In this document: positions 9,613-21,263 of the stretch, piece by piece
How the letters are laid out: each line of letters starts with the position of its first letter
How positions within the stretch are numbered: the stretch's first letter is position 1
NCBI RefSeq assembly: GCF_030272615.1
Contig: NC_081413.1
Coordinates: 142,365,976-142,429,975, forward strand
Direction: 5' to 3'
Origin: Cryptomeria japonica
Taxonomy: Eukaryota > Streptophyta > Pinopsida > Cupressales > Cupressaceae
DNA length: 64,000 nucleotides
The notes under the pieces: model-generated
Told to the model about the DNA's origin: nothing
Database searches by the model: none
The model's input: the letters and a program-made list of their open reading frames with translations, nothing else
Made by a program: the position numbers and the translations under genes

Positions 9613-12021
9613 GAGTTCAAATAAATTGAAGAGCTCGATGAATTGCCAGCATAGCATGAGGATGTATGATGTTAACAATAGCAAAATGATATTATGATGG
9701 TGGCAAAACTACAAAAAGTTTTGATCATGTTTTTATTGACCATGAAAGCAACCACCTTGAGCTCATGAATGAAAGGCATCATGTTGTAGAGTATCAACCC
9801 TTGTTGAACAAGGGTGTCACATTTTTGAGGCTCTATTAGTGTAAGGAGACATTTTGTGTATATGAAGTGGTTTCAATTAGCCATTTTGTGTATAAGTAGA
9901 GAGGAGAGGTCGATGTCTTTGTTTATTTGCCTACAAAACAATGAAAGGGGTCCTAATCAAGAAACACACACGTCCAAGCAAGGAGAGAATTTGTATTGAG
10001 GACAATTCTATGCAAGAAAGGATATCAAGTTATAGAAGATAAAAATCAACAAAGGTAAAGTGGATCCTTAAAAAAGAGGAACAATTGACAACTATTATTC
10101 TTGCTCCACAATGTAGAGACAAGAAGAACTAGGCTATTACGTTGCCTCCCAAGTATGATTGTACATGAAATCGTAGTACCTTGAATGACAATGAGCCCCT
10201 AATAGGTAATTAAGCTACTGATGTCATACAACAAGATAAAAACATAATAGGTTATAAATGTCATTTAGAAGGGATATGATGAGTGTATAACTCATTGTCA
10301 CCTATTATTTAAATGTTACTAGAAGTACAATAAGTTGTTGAATTTTAATCTCCAAATCATGACATTCATCTTCTTCATAAAAATGTAATGTATATTTCTC
10401 ATGAACCTACACACTTCATTGCACACATCCTAAATCATGTCCATTGCATCCATGTGTATAATTAAATGTGGTATTTAAATCATGTCTAGAGGAGTGTGTT
10501 CATTCATATTTTCAAAGTTTAAAGATCCTCAACCATCATCAAGACATGTGTTCGAAGAAGAGGTTGGAATAGATTTAGAAGAAGCTTGAATAATTGACAC
10601 ATAAAACTCCCTTGGGACTTCATATTTGGATAGAGGGACCTTATATTAAATTAAGGAAGGCATGAGAGTGATATATGTATTAGTGTAATTATTATACTTT
10701 TTGAATATTTATCCTTAGTATAATATTGGAAATAGTATCTTATACTAATTAGGGAGTCGTAATTAGGATATTATTTTCCCATTTTAGTTGTTGATCTCAT
10801 TATTTAAGACACAAATGATTTTCATCATTTCTTTTCTTTATGTGGAATATATCTAATGTAATTATTTATATTTTTAATACAAAAATAAATTTATTGTAGT
10901 AATCATGTGGTTTTTTAATTTTATCTCTTGTCTAAGAGAAAGTATTGAAGATCATAACTCTAACATGGCTTTATTTTGGATGAGTAATGTTGGTGTTTAC
11001 ATTGCCAAACTTGGGCATAGCTTGATTAGGTTCTTCAGACCTCTTCTTTCATTGTAATTTTGAGATAAATGCTTCAATTAGTGACTGTCTAATGTCTTGA
11101 AAAAATCAGTAGCATATCTCTTGGTAGTCAGCCTATGTAAAGATCCTATGATTGCATTGGAACTGGTTTATAATAAGATTTGAATGGGCTTGTAGCTGTA
11201 ATATGTTTTCAAAGGTTGCATGACATGTTTGACAAAATGTCAATAATCTAGTGAAGTCTGATTTTGATTCATTATTGTGACAGTCCATGTAATTTTACAT
11301 TAGCTACCTATAACATGTATTTATGACTGTCAATGAGGCATTTGTTTGATTTAGATATGAAATAAGAGGAATTTGAGGTTGCATCATCATACGCCCATTT
11401 TTTGAGGACTCTTGCAGATTTGACACCAAATATTCCTTGTTTTTCAGTCATCATTGGACAAGGGATATTACACAATCATACTAAATAGATTTCAAACCCC
11501 ATCATTCATATAGAGAATAACAAATTTGGACTCAAGAGCTTCTAGAGTAATTTTTGAGGTTAAATGAATCTATGAACAATTGTTTAACCATAAATAGTGT
11601 TTATTTACACTATGAATATTATTTGATGTTGTGATTAATGTCTTAGGCATGGACAATGTTGTAGGTGTGAATAATGTTTTCAAGTATGAATAGGTTTTTC
11701 TGGTAATGAAGAGATTTTATAGGGGCTATGAATAATGGTTTAAGCCTTGTGTAGTTTTTTCAGGTTTTTTTTGGTTGCCTAAAGGAATAGTTTCATGAAA
11801 ATAGACATCAATTGGGAATACGGTATCCAAATTCTAAAAAATAAATAGGCATTGGAATGTTGATTCTATGATATAAAACATGTACCCTAGCAATTGTAGC
11901 TACAACATGTAACAAAATTCCTCTATTATTCATCCTATGATAGATGTTCATGCCTTGTTCAAAAAATTCCAATTTCTGTGAGGCAGCTTGTCAAACAGTC
12001 GACGTGCCATTTCAAAGATCC
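9613..12021. other. CACTA interior without a recognised gene
   Basis: AT-rich sequence with no frame of note. Around 9840-9960 and 10640-10960 the composition and short TATA-like stretches (TGTATAAGTAGAG near 9890) resemble retroelement regulatory DNA, but I find no partner repeat to support a call. Confidence 0.4.
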
Positions 12022-12705
12022 CATTTTCACATGGGCTGGGGGATGTTGACAGAGCTTTACACCTGCACCCAGGCCAATGGAGAATCAGAAACATCACTAT
12101 CTGCAGGTGCAAAATAGATGGGTGACCGATACTAATTAATGAATTAAAGAAGGGGAATGAAGCCTATTGGTCTTTAGTCGAACACAATGATCACTGGGAT
12201 TGCACAAAATAGACCTTTTAAAATGCTTTAGAAATTTTCAATACTATGAAGACATGAACAAGGAATTCAAACTGCTAAAATTCCTCACAAAAATGGCATC
12301 TCATGGAATGCACGATATGCAAAAAGTAGATTTCTTGAAAATATTTTTGAAACCTTAACGCAAATGTACATAGTAGGTGTACAACTGAAATCCACAACCA
12401 TTGCCAAAACCCTCTTCGTACACATCGGAGATTGGAACTTTGGAATAGGGTCTGGGAATCAATCGAAACATTAAGGGAGATTTTCAGATGTTGTAGTTGT
12501 GAATGCCTTGGTAGATATGTCTGCAAAATGTGGGAGCATAAAACAAAACATATGAACTATTTTTTGAAAAAAAAATGTTCCCCAAAAAGGATGTTGATTC
12601 ATACGATATATGATTCATACCTAGTAGCATTGCCAATTCCATGAGCCGATCACATTGCTCCCATTTTCACACAAGCTGGATGATGTTGACAGAGCTTTAC
12701 ACCTG
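12022..12705 (+). repeat. 45-bp direct repeats flanking the PPR fragment
   Basis: 12022-12068 and 12659-12705 share CCCATTTTCACA and GATGTTGACAGAGCTTTACA at the same spacing. They bracket the PPR-like sequence. They could mark the boundary of the captured piece or a duplication from repair. Confidence 0.75.
12190..12550 (+). pseudogene. Captured pentatricopeptide-repeat (PPR) gene fragment
   Basis: Pieces of three PPR units are readable in changing frames: TMITGIAQNRPFKML (about 12186-12230), IPHKNGISWNA (about 12280-12312), QLKSTTIA (about 12384-12407) and DVVVVNALVDMSAKCGSIKQ (12488-12547). The NALVDMYAKCGSI-type and KNxxSWNAMI-type motifs are hallmarks of PLS-class PPR proteins, which bind organelle RNA. 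Stops and frameshifts break the frame and only a small part of a PPR protein remains. It lies inside the CACTA element, so it is captured host sequence. Confidence 0.85.
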
Positions 12706-12899
12706 CCCTATTCTTGCATGAGCCGACATTGCTCCCATTTTTGCAAACCCTATTCCATGAACCGAGAATGCTTGGAGTTGGCATTAATTAGTCAAAACGG
12801 TTCACAGTTCATGCTTACTCTGGGCGGGAGTACGTTGTTGGGGTGACAACGTAGGAATGGGAAGAGGTCACGAATATGATTTGAAATGTCTTGCTCTTT

Positions 12900-13130
12900 T
12901 TTTTTTCTAAAGTAATGCCCGTTGTCGTCGGAATTTTGACGAACGCGGGCACTTTTTGTAAAAAAGCACAAATGTCATTGTCAATTCCTTCTCTGTCGAA
13001 AACATATATTGAATAGTCATCGGAATTCCAACGAATGCAGGTAATTTTAAAAAAAATAATTTAAATTTGTTCACAATATACCTTCTCCATCAGAAACCTC
13101 CGTCGGAATTTTAGGCCAAATGTATTAGTG
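12900..13130 (-). repeat. CACTA right subterminal and terminal region
   Basis: It contains GTTGTCGTCGGAATTTTGAC (12912-12931), GTCATCGGAATTCCAACGAA (13016-13035) and CCGTCGGAATTTTAGG (13100-13115) before the terminus. The last bases, read inward on the minus strand, give CACTAATACATTTGG. The target duplication AGA follows at 13131-13133. Confidence 0.9.
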
Positions 13131-13133
13131 AGA

Positions 13134-13615
13134 TGGAAAGGAGCATGCTTATGGCTAAGGGATTTCCAAATGAATTTTGGGGTGAGGTTGTAGTGACAAC
13201 AGTTTATTTGATAAATAGAAGTCCAACCAAGGTGGTTCATGACAAGATTCTGCAAGAGGCATGGTCTAAGTGCAAATGGATGATTGAGCACCTTAGAGTA
13301 TTTTGGTGTGTGGCATATGCTCATGTGCTAAAAGAGAAGAGGCAAAAATTCAATGACAAGGGTATGAAGTGCATTTTCACGGGCTATAGTGTTGATTCCA
13401 AGGAATATAGATTGTACAACCCCGTCACCAAGAAGATCATCATTAGTAGAGATGTTGAGTTATTAGGGAATGAGTCATGGAGTGGCTCGGTGGATACCTT
13501 TTCATCCACCTCACAAAGTGTGCCCATCAATGAAGATGATGATGAGTATGAAGACCAGGAAGAAGCTCCCAACAACACCCGACAAATCATGACAACTCTT
13601 GATGCAGACAGGTAG
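13134..13615 (+). pseudogene. Copia-1 integrase, part 2
   Basis: The integrase resumes directly after the CACTA target duplication with MERSMLMAKGFPNEFWGE, the usual stretch right after the catalytic E motif in copia integrases. LINRSPTK, KFNDKGMKCIFTGYSVDSKE (the copia C-terminal GKR-like region) and an acidic linker of D/E repeats follow. This part is open for 160 codons, better preserved than part 1. Confidence 0.93.
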
Positions 13616-13846
13616 TCAAGCAGACTATCACAAAATTCTCAGAGTTCAATGAGCACTCGATAGTTCAGTATAGCTCCTGAGAGCTCCTGACGAGTTCAAA
13701 TAGCTCCTCACAGAAACAGGTAGAAAGACAAGAAGCCAGAGGTAGCTAGAGAATCGGCTCCTGAATGCTCCCAATGGTACATATCAAAGTCTACATAGTA
13801 GAGTAGCAACAGTGGTGAGATTTCACACCCCACTCTTGCCTCCCTA

Positions 13847-14817
13847 ATGCCAAAGAAGACCAAGAGTCTAAGGGAGATCTATGAAGGTGAAAGGTATGAT
13901 GATGGGTTTGATGAAAATGTGAACTTTGAATTATTTTCTCATAGTGATCCGATTTATTTTGACAATGCTATCAAGGAGGAGAAATGGTGTGAGGCCATGG
14001 ATGAGGAAATAGATGCAATAGAGAGGAATGAAACTTGGGAGTTAACTGATTTGCCTCCCAGCAAGCAAGTCATTGGGGTTAAATGGGTCTACAAGACCAA
14101 GAGCAATACCAAAGGCAAAATAGAGTGCCACAAGGTAAGATTATTTGTCAAGGGGTACCAACAACAGTTTGGGAGAGACTATGATGAGACGTATACCCCT
14201 ATTGCAAGAATGGAGATCGTGCAACTAGTCATAGCTATTGCAGCCCAGCACAAATGGAAGGTATTCCAAATGGATGTGAAGTTTTCCTTCCTTAATGGAT
14301 TACTAAAAGAAGAGGTTTATGTGGAGTATCCACTTGGTTATGAGGTTTCAGGTTATGAAGTCAAGGTATATAGGCTGAAAAAATCTCTTTATGGGCTGAA
14401 GCAAGCTCCACAGGCATGGTGCAACAAGATTGACTCATATTTGATGAACAACGACTTTGGCAAAGTGATGGTGAGCCCACTCTTTACATCAAGGTGGTTA
14501 ATGGTAAGATTATCATTGTTGTCTTGTATGTTGATGATTTAGTTTTTACTAGGGATGATGATTTCCTCATTGCTGATTTTAAAGAGACCATGAAAAGAGA
14601 GTTTGAAATGATAGATTTAGGTCTCTTGAGGTATTTTCTAGACACAAAAGTAAAACAAATGCATGATGGTATTTTAATTTCTCAAGAAAGATATGCTAAT
14701 GAGATCTTGAAGATATTTATAATGTATGGTAGCAAGCTTGCACCAACACCAACAACCATAGGTCTTAAGTTGAGCAAGGAAGATTGTAGTAGTAGCGTTG
14801 ATCTAAACCAGGTATAA
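13847..14817 (+). pseudogene. Copia-1 reverse transcriptase
   Basis: Standard copia RT: EEIDAIERNETWELTDLP, GVKWVYKTK, YTPIARMEIVQLVIAIAA, QMDVKFSFLNG (the usual AFLNG is SFLNG), LKKSLYGLKQAPQAW and the catalytic YVDD box at about 14530-14541. A frameshift near 14470-14500 separates the last part of the palm, so two frames are needed. Before it, 13616-13846 is a degenerate linker with repeated AGCTCCTGA. The function was copying the element's RNA into DNA; this copy is dead. Confidence 0.93.
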
Positions 14818-15484
14818 GAGTTTGGTTGGAAATTTAATATATTTAACAACAACTAGGCTTGATATAATGCATGCAGTGAGTCTGCTTTCCACATTTATGG
14901 AGAATGCGAAGGACACTCATTGACAAGCGGGTAAGAGAATCTTGAGGTATGTGAATGTCACCAAGGGTTATGGTATTTGGTATAATGTTGTAAGTGATTT
15001 TAGGCTGATTGGTTACATAGATAGTGATTGGGTAGGAAGTTTGGATGATAGGAAGAGCACACTCCGGTATGTGTTTCATTTGGGTTCAGGTGTAATCTCA
15101 TGGGCTTCTAAGAAGAAACCCATTATTTTCCTATCAACAGCTAAGGCTGAGTATATAGCAGCAAATGTAGCAACATGTCAAGCTATTTGGCTGAGAAAAA
15201 TCTTAGCAGATTTGACGGAAGAACAAGAGAATGGAAAAATGATATTTTGTGACAATGTTTCATCAATTGTATTGAGCAAAAACCTTGTGTTTCATAGAAG
15301 AAGCAAGCACATTGAAATTAGGTATCACATTATTAGAAGTTTAGTTGATAATGGTGAAATGAAATTGGCATTTTGCAGGTCTGAGCAGCAACTAGTAGAC
15401 ATTTTCACCAAGCCATTGGCCAAAGATAGATTTGAGCACCTTAGGAGAAATCTAGGTGTAGCCGATTTGAATTTTGATTGAGTG
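14818..15484 (+). pseudogene. Copia-1 RNase H and polypurine region
   Basis: From 14942 the frame reads the copia RNase H domain: DSDWVGSLDDRKS (with the first catalytic D), SKKKPIIFLSTAKAEYIA (with the catalytic E), FCDNVSSIVLSKN (with D), the HIEIRYHIIR motif and the terminal IFTKPLAKDRFEHLRRNLG. The connection domain before it (14818-14941) is frameshifted. No strong polypurine tract remains before the LTR at 15485. Confidence 0.92.
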
Positions 15485-15854
15485 TGTTGGAATTATTTAT
15501 TGTCCCCAAGCCTAGACAACCGCCAATGGATATCTCGTCACCTTCTTGTCAGAAGAGAGAATGTTGTAGTAGATCAAACTAGAAGAGATTGACTTTGGGA
15601 TCTCCATCCAACAACTACTGATGAGAATCAAAGAGAAATTATTGTGGTAGATGTGATTTTGAATTGAAATTTTGGGGGGGATTTTGAATGGACAGAAAAG
15701 AGACAAAAGGAGAGAACATTCTCCAATCATTAGAGTTCAGAGAGAAGAAATCTCTAGCAGAGAGAAGTGCATCTCTAAAGTGAGTGTAGAGAATAGGAAC
15801 AACAACAACTTGTGTGTTTGTTTGTCAGTTGAGAAAGGCAGCTCCTGACTGTAG
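15485..15854 (+). repeat. Copia-1 3' LTR, left piece
   Basis: It begins TGTTGGAATTATTTATTG and follows the 5' LTR until GCTCCTGACTGTAG, where the TIR transposon starts. The last bases CTGTAG (15849-15854) reappear as CTGTAT at 27203-27208. Confidence 0.92.
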
Positions 15855-15884
15855 GGTATGTGCAGGATCATGGTGGCCAAAACA
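15855..15884 (+). repeat. TIR of the 11.3-kb transposon, left
   Basis: GGTATGTGCAGGATCATGG, then TGGCCAAAA. It pairs with the reverse complement of 27173-27202 at 23 of the first 28 positions. Confidence 0.82.
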
Positions 15885-16696
15885 GGCCCTTAAGTGGTAA
15901 TGAAATTTTAGAAAAATCAGAGTTAAGCAACTTGACATGAAAATTTGAATAAGTTGTAAAGAGAATATATAGAAAATTGAATGTAGTTTCTAAGCTACTA
16001 GTTGTTTTTTGGAAAAAAAAATCCTATTTGATGAAAATTTCAAATTTCAATGCAGTGGTACTAAAATTTCGGGAAAAAATAAGAAGTAGACGTATGTCTG
16101 ACCACCCTAATCACAATCAAATCTTAATATTTTTTTATAATATTTATAATATAAGTATTAGACTCATGTCCGGATGTGACATATTTTTTTTAAATTTTTT
16201 ATGAATTAAATAATTATTTATGATTTTTTTACTATAGCTTTTCAGAAATTCAGAAACTCCTACGTCTGACCACCTTAACTTGGTCAAAACCTTATGAATT
16301 TTTTATTTTTTTTAATTTTTCCCTATAGTAGACAAAGCATAGGATGTGACGCATGTTTCGGTTTCAAAAATGTTATACCATTTGAAAATTATGAGTGTTT
16401 TTAAATTAGTATATCAATCAGGACTATTGTCAAAATTCAATTAGAAAATAAATAATAATTATTTACTAAAGTCAAAATAAGACAAGCTTTATATTGTTGG
16501 AAAGTGGGAAAATCCTTAAAAAACCCTTTTTGTTTTATCAATTTTGGCTACAAAAAAAGTCGTCAGCCACCAGTGTAAAGTCTGGAAAACCAGGGAATAC
16601 TGAGAAACACATTTTTTCAGTTGACTTTCCAGGCTTGTAACTTCCAAGCCTAATACCAAAGCATTCCCGAGCCAAAATTTGAAATTTGAAAATTTG
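15885..16696. other. Left subterminal region of the TIR transposon
   Basis: AT-rich and gene-free. It contains an imperfect direct repeat: GTATGTCTGACCACC with GGATGTGACATA (16091-16180) and CTACGTCTGACCACC with GGATGTGACGCA (16260-16350), about 170 bp apart. Confidence 0.55.
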
Positions 16697-16880
16697 AAGT
16701 ACAAAAATCGGATATCAGATAAAATTGGAAATTGGATTTTATCCAATATCCAATTTTTGTACAAAAATTTGCAGTCCCCGATGAATTTCCTTTGCCACCA
16801 TTTATGAAGTAAACTGCCACATTGCAAAAATCCTATATCTGATTAAATCGGATATCGGATTTTATTAGTCATATTTTAAA

Positions 16881-16899
16881 GAGGGAGAGAAGGAGAGGG

Positions 16900-16952
<53 letters not shown>

Positions 16953-16987
16953 GGAGAGAGAGAGAGAGAGTGGTGGGGAGAGAGGGA

Positions 16988-17039
<52 letters not shown>

Positions 17040-17181
17040 GGAGAGAGGGAGAGAGAGAGGGAGGGAGAGAGGTAGAGGGAGGAGAGAGAGAGAGCGAGAG
17101 AAGGAGAGGGAGAGAGAGAGATAGAGAGAGAGAGGAGAAGAGGGAGAGAGAGAGAGAGAGAAGGAGAGAGAGAGAGAGAGA
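16881..17181 (+). repeat. (GA)n low-complexity tract
   Basis: About 300 bp of GA with GGGA and GGA interruptions. Long apparent reading frames here are Arg-Glu or Ser-Leu artefacts. Confidence 0.97.
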
Positions 17182-19455
17182 CCATATGACCCCTAACGAC
17201 ACAATTTGGTGTCTTAAGGGGACCTATGGTGTCGTTAGGGGTCATATGGTGTCTTGGGACACCATAGGACCCCTTAAGACACCAAAATCATGTCGTTAGG
17301 AGTCATATTGTGTCTTACGACCCATAACTATGACCCCCAATGATAGTTATGTGATATGGTGTCCATGAACCCTTATGACCTCTTAGGACAACATATGACC
17401 CCTAATGACACCATATTGGGTCGCTTTGGGTCATATTATGTCCTAAGGGGTCATATTGTGGTCTATGACCCCTTAGGACACCATATGACCCCTAACGACA
17501 TGATTTGGTGTCTTAAGGGGTCCTATGGTGTCGTTATGGGTCATATGGTGTCCGTAGGGGTCATATGGTGTCTTGGGACACCATAGGACCCCTTAGGACA
17601 CAATATGACCCAAAGCAACCCAATATGGTGTCGTTAGGGGTCATATGGTGTCCTAAGAGGTCATGAGGGTTCATGGGACACCATATGACCCCTATGGACA
17701 CCATATGACCCCTAATGACACCATCAGACCCCTTAAGACACCAAATCATGTCGTTAGGGGTCATATTGTGTCCTAAGGGGTCCTATGGTGTCCCAAGACA
17801 CCATATGACCCCTATGGACACCATATGACCCCTAACGACACCATAGGACCCCTTAAGACACCAAATCATGTCGTTAGGGGTCATATTGTGTCTTACGGGG
17901 TCGTAGGACACAATATGACCCCTAACAACACAATTTGGTGTCTTAAGGGGTCTATGGTGTCACAAGACACCATATGATCCCTAACGAGACCATAGGACCC
18001 ATCAAGACACCAAATCATAACATTAGGGGTCATATTGTGTCTTACGAGGTCTTAGGACACAATATGACCCCTAACGACATGATTTGGTGTCTTAAGGAGT
18101 CTGATGGTGTCGTTAGGGGTCATATGGTGTCGATAGGGGTCATATGGTGTCCCATGAACCCTTATGACCTCTTAGGACACCATATTGGGTTGCTTTGGGT
18201 CATATTGTGTCGTTAGGGGTCATATTGTGTCCTAAGGGGTCCTATGGTGTCCCAAGACACCATATGACCCCTATGGATACCATATGACCCCTAACAACAC
18301 CATATGACCCCTTAAGACACCAAATCATGTCGTTAGGGGTCATATTGTGTCCTACAACCCCGTACGACACAATATGATCCCTAACGATATGATTTGGTGT
18401 CTTAAGGGGTCATATGGTGTCGTTAGGGGTCATATGGTGTCCTTAGGGGTAATATGGTGTCTTGGGACACCATAGGACCCCTTAAGACACAGTATGACCC
18501 CCTAATGACACCATATTGGGTCACTTTGGGTCATATTGTGTCGTTAGGGGTCATATTGTGTCTTAAGGGGTCCTGTGGTGTCCCAAGACACCATATGACC
18601 CCTATGGACACCATATGACCCTTAACGACACCATAGGACCCCTTAAGACACCAAATCATGTATTTAGGGGTCATATTGTGTCCTACGACCTTGTACGACA
18701 CAATATGATCCCTAACGATATGATTTGGTGTCTTAAGGGGTCCTATGGTGTCGTTAGGGGTCATATGGTGTCCATAGGGGTCATATGGTGTCTAGGGACA
18801 CCATAGGACCCCTTGAGACAACATATGACCCCTAATGACACCATATTGGGTTGCTTTGGGTCATATTGTGTCTTAGGGTTCATATTATGTCTTAAGGGGT
18901 CCTATGGTGTCCCAAGACACTATATGACCCCTATGGACACCATATGACCCCTAACGACACCATAGGACCCCTTAAGACACCAAATCATATCATTAGGGAT
19001 CATATTGTGTCGTACGGGGTTGTAGGACACAATATGACCCCTAACGACATGATTTGGTGTCTTAAGGGGTCCTATGGTGTCGTTAGGGGTCATATGGTGT
19101 CCGTAGGGGTCATATGGTGTCTTGGGACACCATAGGACCCCTTAAGACACAATATGACTCCTAACAACACAATATGACCCAAAACGACCCAATATGGTGT
19201 CATTATGGGTCATATTGTGTCCTAAGAGGTCATAAGGGTTCATTGGACACCATATGACCCCTATGGACACCATATGACCCTAATGACACCATATTGGGTC
19301 GCTTTGGGTCATATTTTTGTTAGGGGTCATATTGTGTCTTAAGGGGTCCTATGGTGTCCCAAGACACCATATGACCCCTATGGACACCATATGACCCCTA
19401 ACGACACCATAGGACCCCTTAAGACACCAAATCATGTCGTTAAGGGTCATATTGT
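17182..19455. repeat. 20-bp satellite in alternating orientation
   Basis: The unit is CATATGGTGTCGTTAGGGGT and its reverse complement, with variants (CATATTGTGTCCTAAGGGGT and CCTATGGTGTCTTAAGGGGT). Orientation flips every few units, often at CCCAAGACACC or TTGGGACACC junctions, making dozens of small inverted repeats. A longer period near 330 bp shows through the marker CATATTGGGT at about 18181, 18512 and 18842. Apparent proteins of the MTPNDTIGPLKTPN type are translations of the satellite. Confidence 0.95.
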
Positions 19456-19550
19456 GTCTCTCTCCCTCTCTCCCTCTCTCTCCTCTCTCCCTCCCTCTCT
19501 CTCTCTCTCTCTCTCCCTCCTCTCTCTCTCTCTCTCCCTCTCTCCCTCTC

Positions 19551-19588
<38 letters not shown>

Positions 19589-19643
19589 CCTCTCCTCCTC
19601 TCTCTCTGTTTATCTCTCTCTATCTCTCCCTCTCCTCCTCCTC

Positions 19644-19674
<31 letters not shown>

Positions 19675-19742
19675 TCCTCCTCTCTCTCTCTATCTCTCTC
19701 CCTCTCTCCCTCTCCTCCTCTCTCTCTGTCACTCTCTCTCTC

Positions 19743-19802
<60 letters not shown>

Positions 19803-19818
19803 CTCTCTCTCTCTCTCT
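19456..19818 (+). repeat. (CT)n low-complexity tract
   Basis: About 360 bp of CT with CCCT and TCC interruptions; the mirror partner of the (GA)n tract at 16881-17181. Confidence 0.97.
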
Positions 19819-20186
19819 AAAATATGACCAATAAAATCCAATATTTGATTTAATCGAATATCGGATTTTTGCCATGTGGCATTTAGTTCATAAATGGCAG
19901 CAATGGGAATTTTTATTGGGGACCACATATTTTTGTACTAAAATCAGATATCCTATAAAATCGGATATCGGATTTTATCGGATATCCGATTTTGGTACTT
20001 AAAAAAAAAAAAAAAAAGGGTTTGTGGGCCATTCTGTTGATTCCAAGGGCCGACAGTCTGGGTCCTATGTTTTCAGTCGACAATCACGGGGTTGCAGACA
20101 GCTAGAGACAAATTTGTGCTTTTGGGAGATTCTTAAAGTGAAAACTTACATTGTCAATCACGAAGGAGCATATGTGTGGAGGATAA

Positions 20187-21263
20187 ATGGGGAGTAGTAG
20201 TCATCGGAAGTCTAAATGCAAAAGAAAACTTTCAAATGACCAAGTTGAAGTGTATAGAGAAAGAGATAGAGAATGTCATAGGAGGAGAAGACAAGTTATG
20301 TTCAATAACTGTATGGGTCAATTCAAGAATGCGCGTATGTTTTATTGGTTGAGTAGAATGCATGTGGAGAGGCGTATACCTCATATTTGGTGTTTTTTTT
20401 AGGCGGGGCATGAGAAAGGAGAGCATGATGGAGCAGGTGCATGTTTGAAGAGAGCTCTAGTTAAGGAGCAATTGAGGATTTCAGGTGCAAATTTCTCTGA
20501 TGCACGTTCTATTGTTGATTGGTGTAGTTCAGCATTGTCACATGGAGGTACTCTTGATTCAGCAGTGAGCAGATTCTTTTGGTTGGTTGAGGAGGGAACA
20601 GTGAGAGATAGATTGGATTGTCAAACAATTAAAGATTCTTCAAAGATGCATTCACTTCTCAACTCATATGCAAGTACATGGACCATTTGGACACGAGCAT
20701 TGGCTTGTTTTTGTCAGAGTTGTCTTCGGTGTGATTGGGATCAGTGTGAGTCAAGTGAGTGGGTTGATACGTGGGTTCCCCACTATCTAACTCCTTTATC
20801 TCAAACAATATCCTTGTCAAACAATGACATGGAAAGTTCACTTGAGTATGATCATCTATCAGATCTTGTACAACCAAGACATGTTTTTGCAGTTGTTGCA
20901 CGGCAAGGGAATGAAGAGAGATCAGAATATTAGTTGGCATGATGTGTACAGTGAAAACAAAAGCTAATACAACCAGTGACAGATGATGATGGGTTCACAT
21001 ATCCTACAGGTTTAGTTGTTGTTGTGGGAACTTGGTTGCGAACATACATGATTAGAAAGAATGGCATACCTGCATTTGAACACTATGAGAGACACAAAAC
21101 CATTATAATGTATTCACACCTTATTATAGCTACAAATGTCAAGTTGTTGAAGCATCAAGCAAAACCGAAGACCAAAGAGCTATGGACAGTGACTACTGCT
21201 GATCATGAAGCAATACTAGATACTCTTAAACAAAGAGATGACCCTTCAGGCACACTTGAGTAG
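20187..21263 (+). pseudogene. Transposase-like gene, broken
   Basis: A basic N-terminus (residues 1-37, rich in K/R) leads into NNCMGQFKNARMFYWLSRMH (about 20298-20360), then HIWCFF, an in-frame TAG at 20400, AGHEKGEHDGAGACLKRALV (20403-20462), and SDARSIVDWCSSALSHGG. After a frameshift near 20930-20976 comes a C-terminal part, ERHKTIIMYSHLIIATNVKL. The pair (S)DN-C-GQFKN and GHGKG-DG-G--KR is, as I recall, shared by a group of uncharacterised eukaryotic DDE-type transposase proteins. Here the expected D reads N, G reads E, and the residue before AGH, where I would expect E, is the TAG. An upstream first-aspartate region is not found, so the gene is also truncated at its 5' side. Family placement is inference. 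Confidence 0.6.

Larger units (their letters stand above)
4193..13130. mobile_element. CACTA (En/Spm) transposon carrying captured gene fragments
   Basis: Both ends carry the family terminus CACTARTACATTTGG in inverted orientation (4193 onward, and ending 13130). The 3-bp target duplication AGA lies at 4190-4192 and 13131-13133, as expected for CACTA. Removing the element rejoins the Copia-1 integrase frame exactly. Subterminal GTCGTCGGAATTC-like motifs repeat at both ends. I find no TNP2 or TNPD transposase, so it is non-autonomous. Its 8.9 kb hold a DRM inverted repeat, an unrecognised reading frame, an LTR-like fragment, several direct repeats and a PPR fragment. Confidence 0.95.
16697..20000. 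mobile_element. Foldback block: inverted arms, (GA)n/(CT)n and bidirectional satellite
   Basis: The outer arms 16697-16880 and 19819-20000 are reverse complements over about 180 bp. Both contain AAGTAC(C)AAAATCGGATA, CCACATxGCAAAAATCC and TTATTxGTCATATTTTA in the same order. Inward, (GA)n on the left faces (CT)n on the right, extending the complementarity. The core is a 20-bp satellite present in both orientations. This is the plan of a foldback element. It may be a separate insertion in the TIR transposon, or may have grown from its subterminal repeats. Confidence 0.85.

Noticed and set aside
10640-10960. Second solo LTR inside the CACTA element
   Set aside because: No terminal TG/CA pair, duplication or partner copy could be found.
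16865-17299. Reading frames of 100 or more codons in the GA tract (Ser-Leu or Arg-Glu repeats)
   Set aside because: Pure translations of a dinucleotide repeat; open in several frames at once.
17182-19455. CRISPR-like array of 20-bp repeats
   Set aside because: Units are contiguous and flip orientation; there are no unique spacers and the context is a plant transposon.
17356-19834. A family of similar proteins MTPNDTIGPLKTPN on both strands
   Set aside because: They follow the 20-bp satellite unit and appear on both strands; no start context or codon bias.
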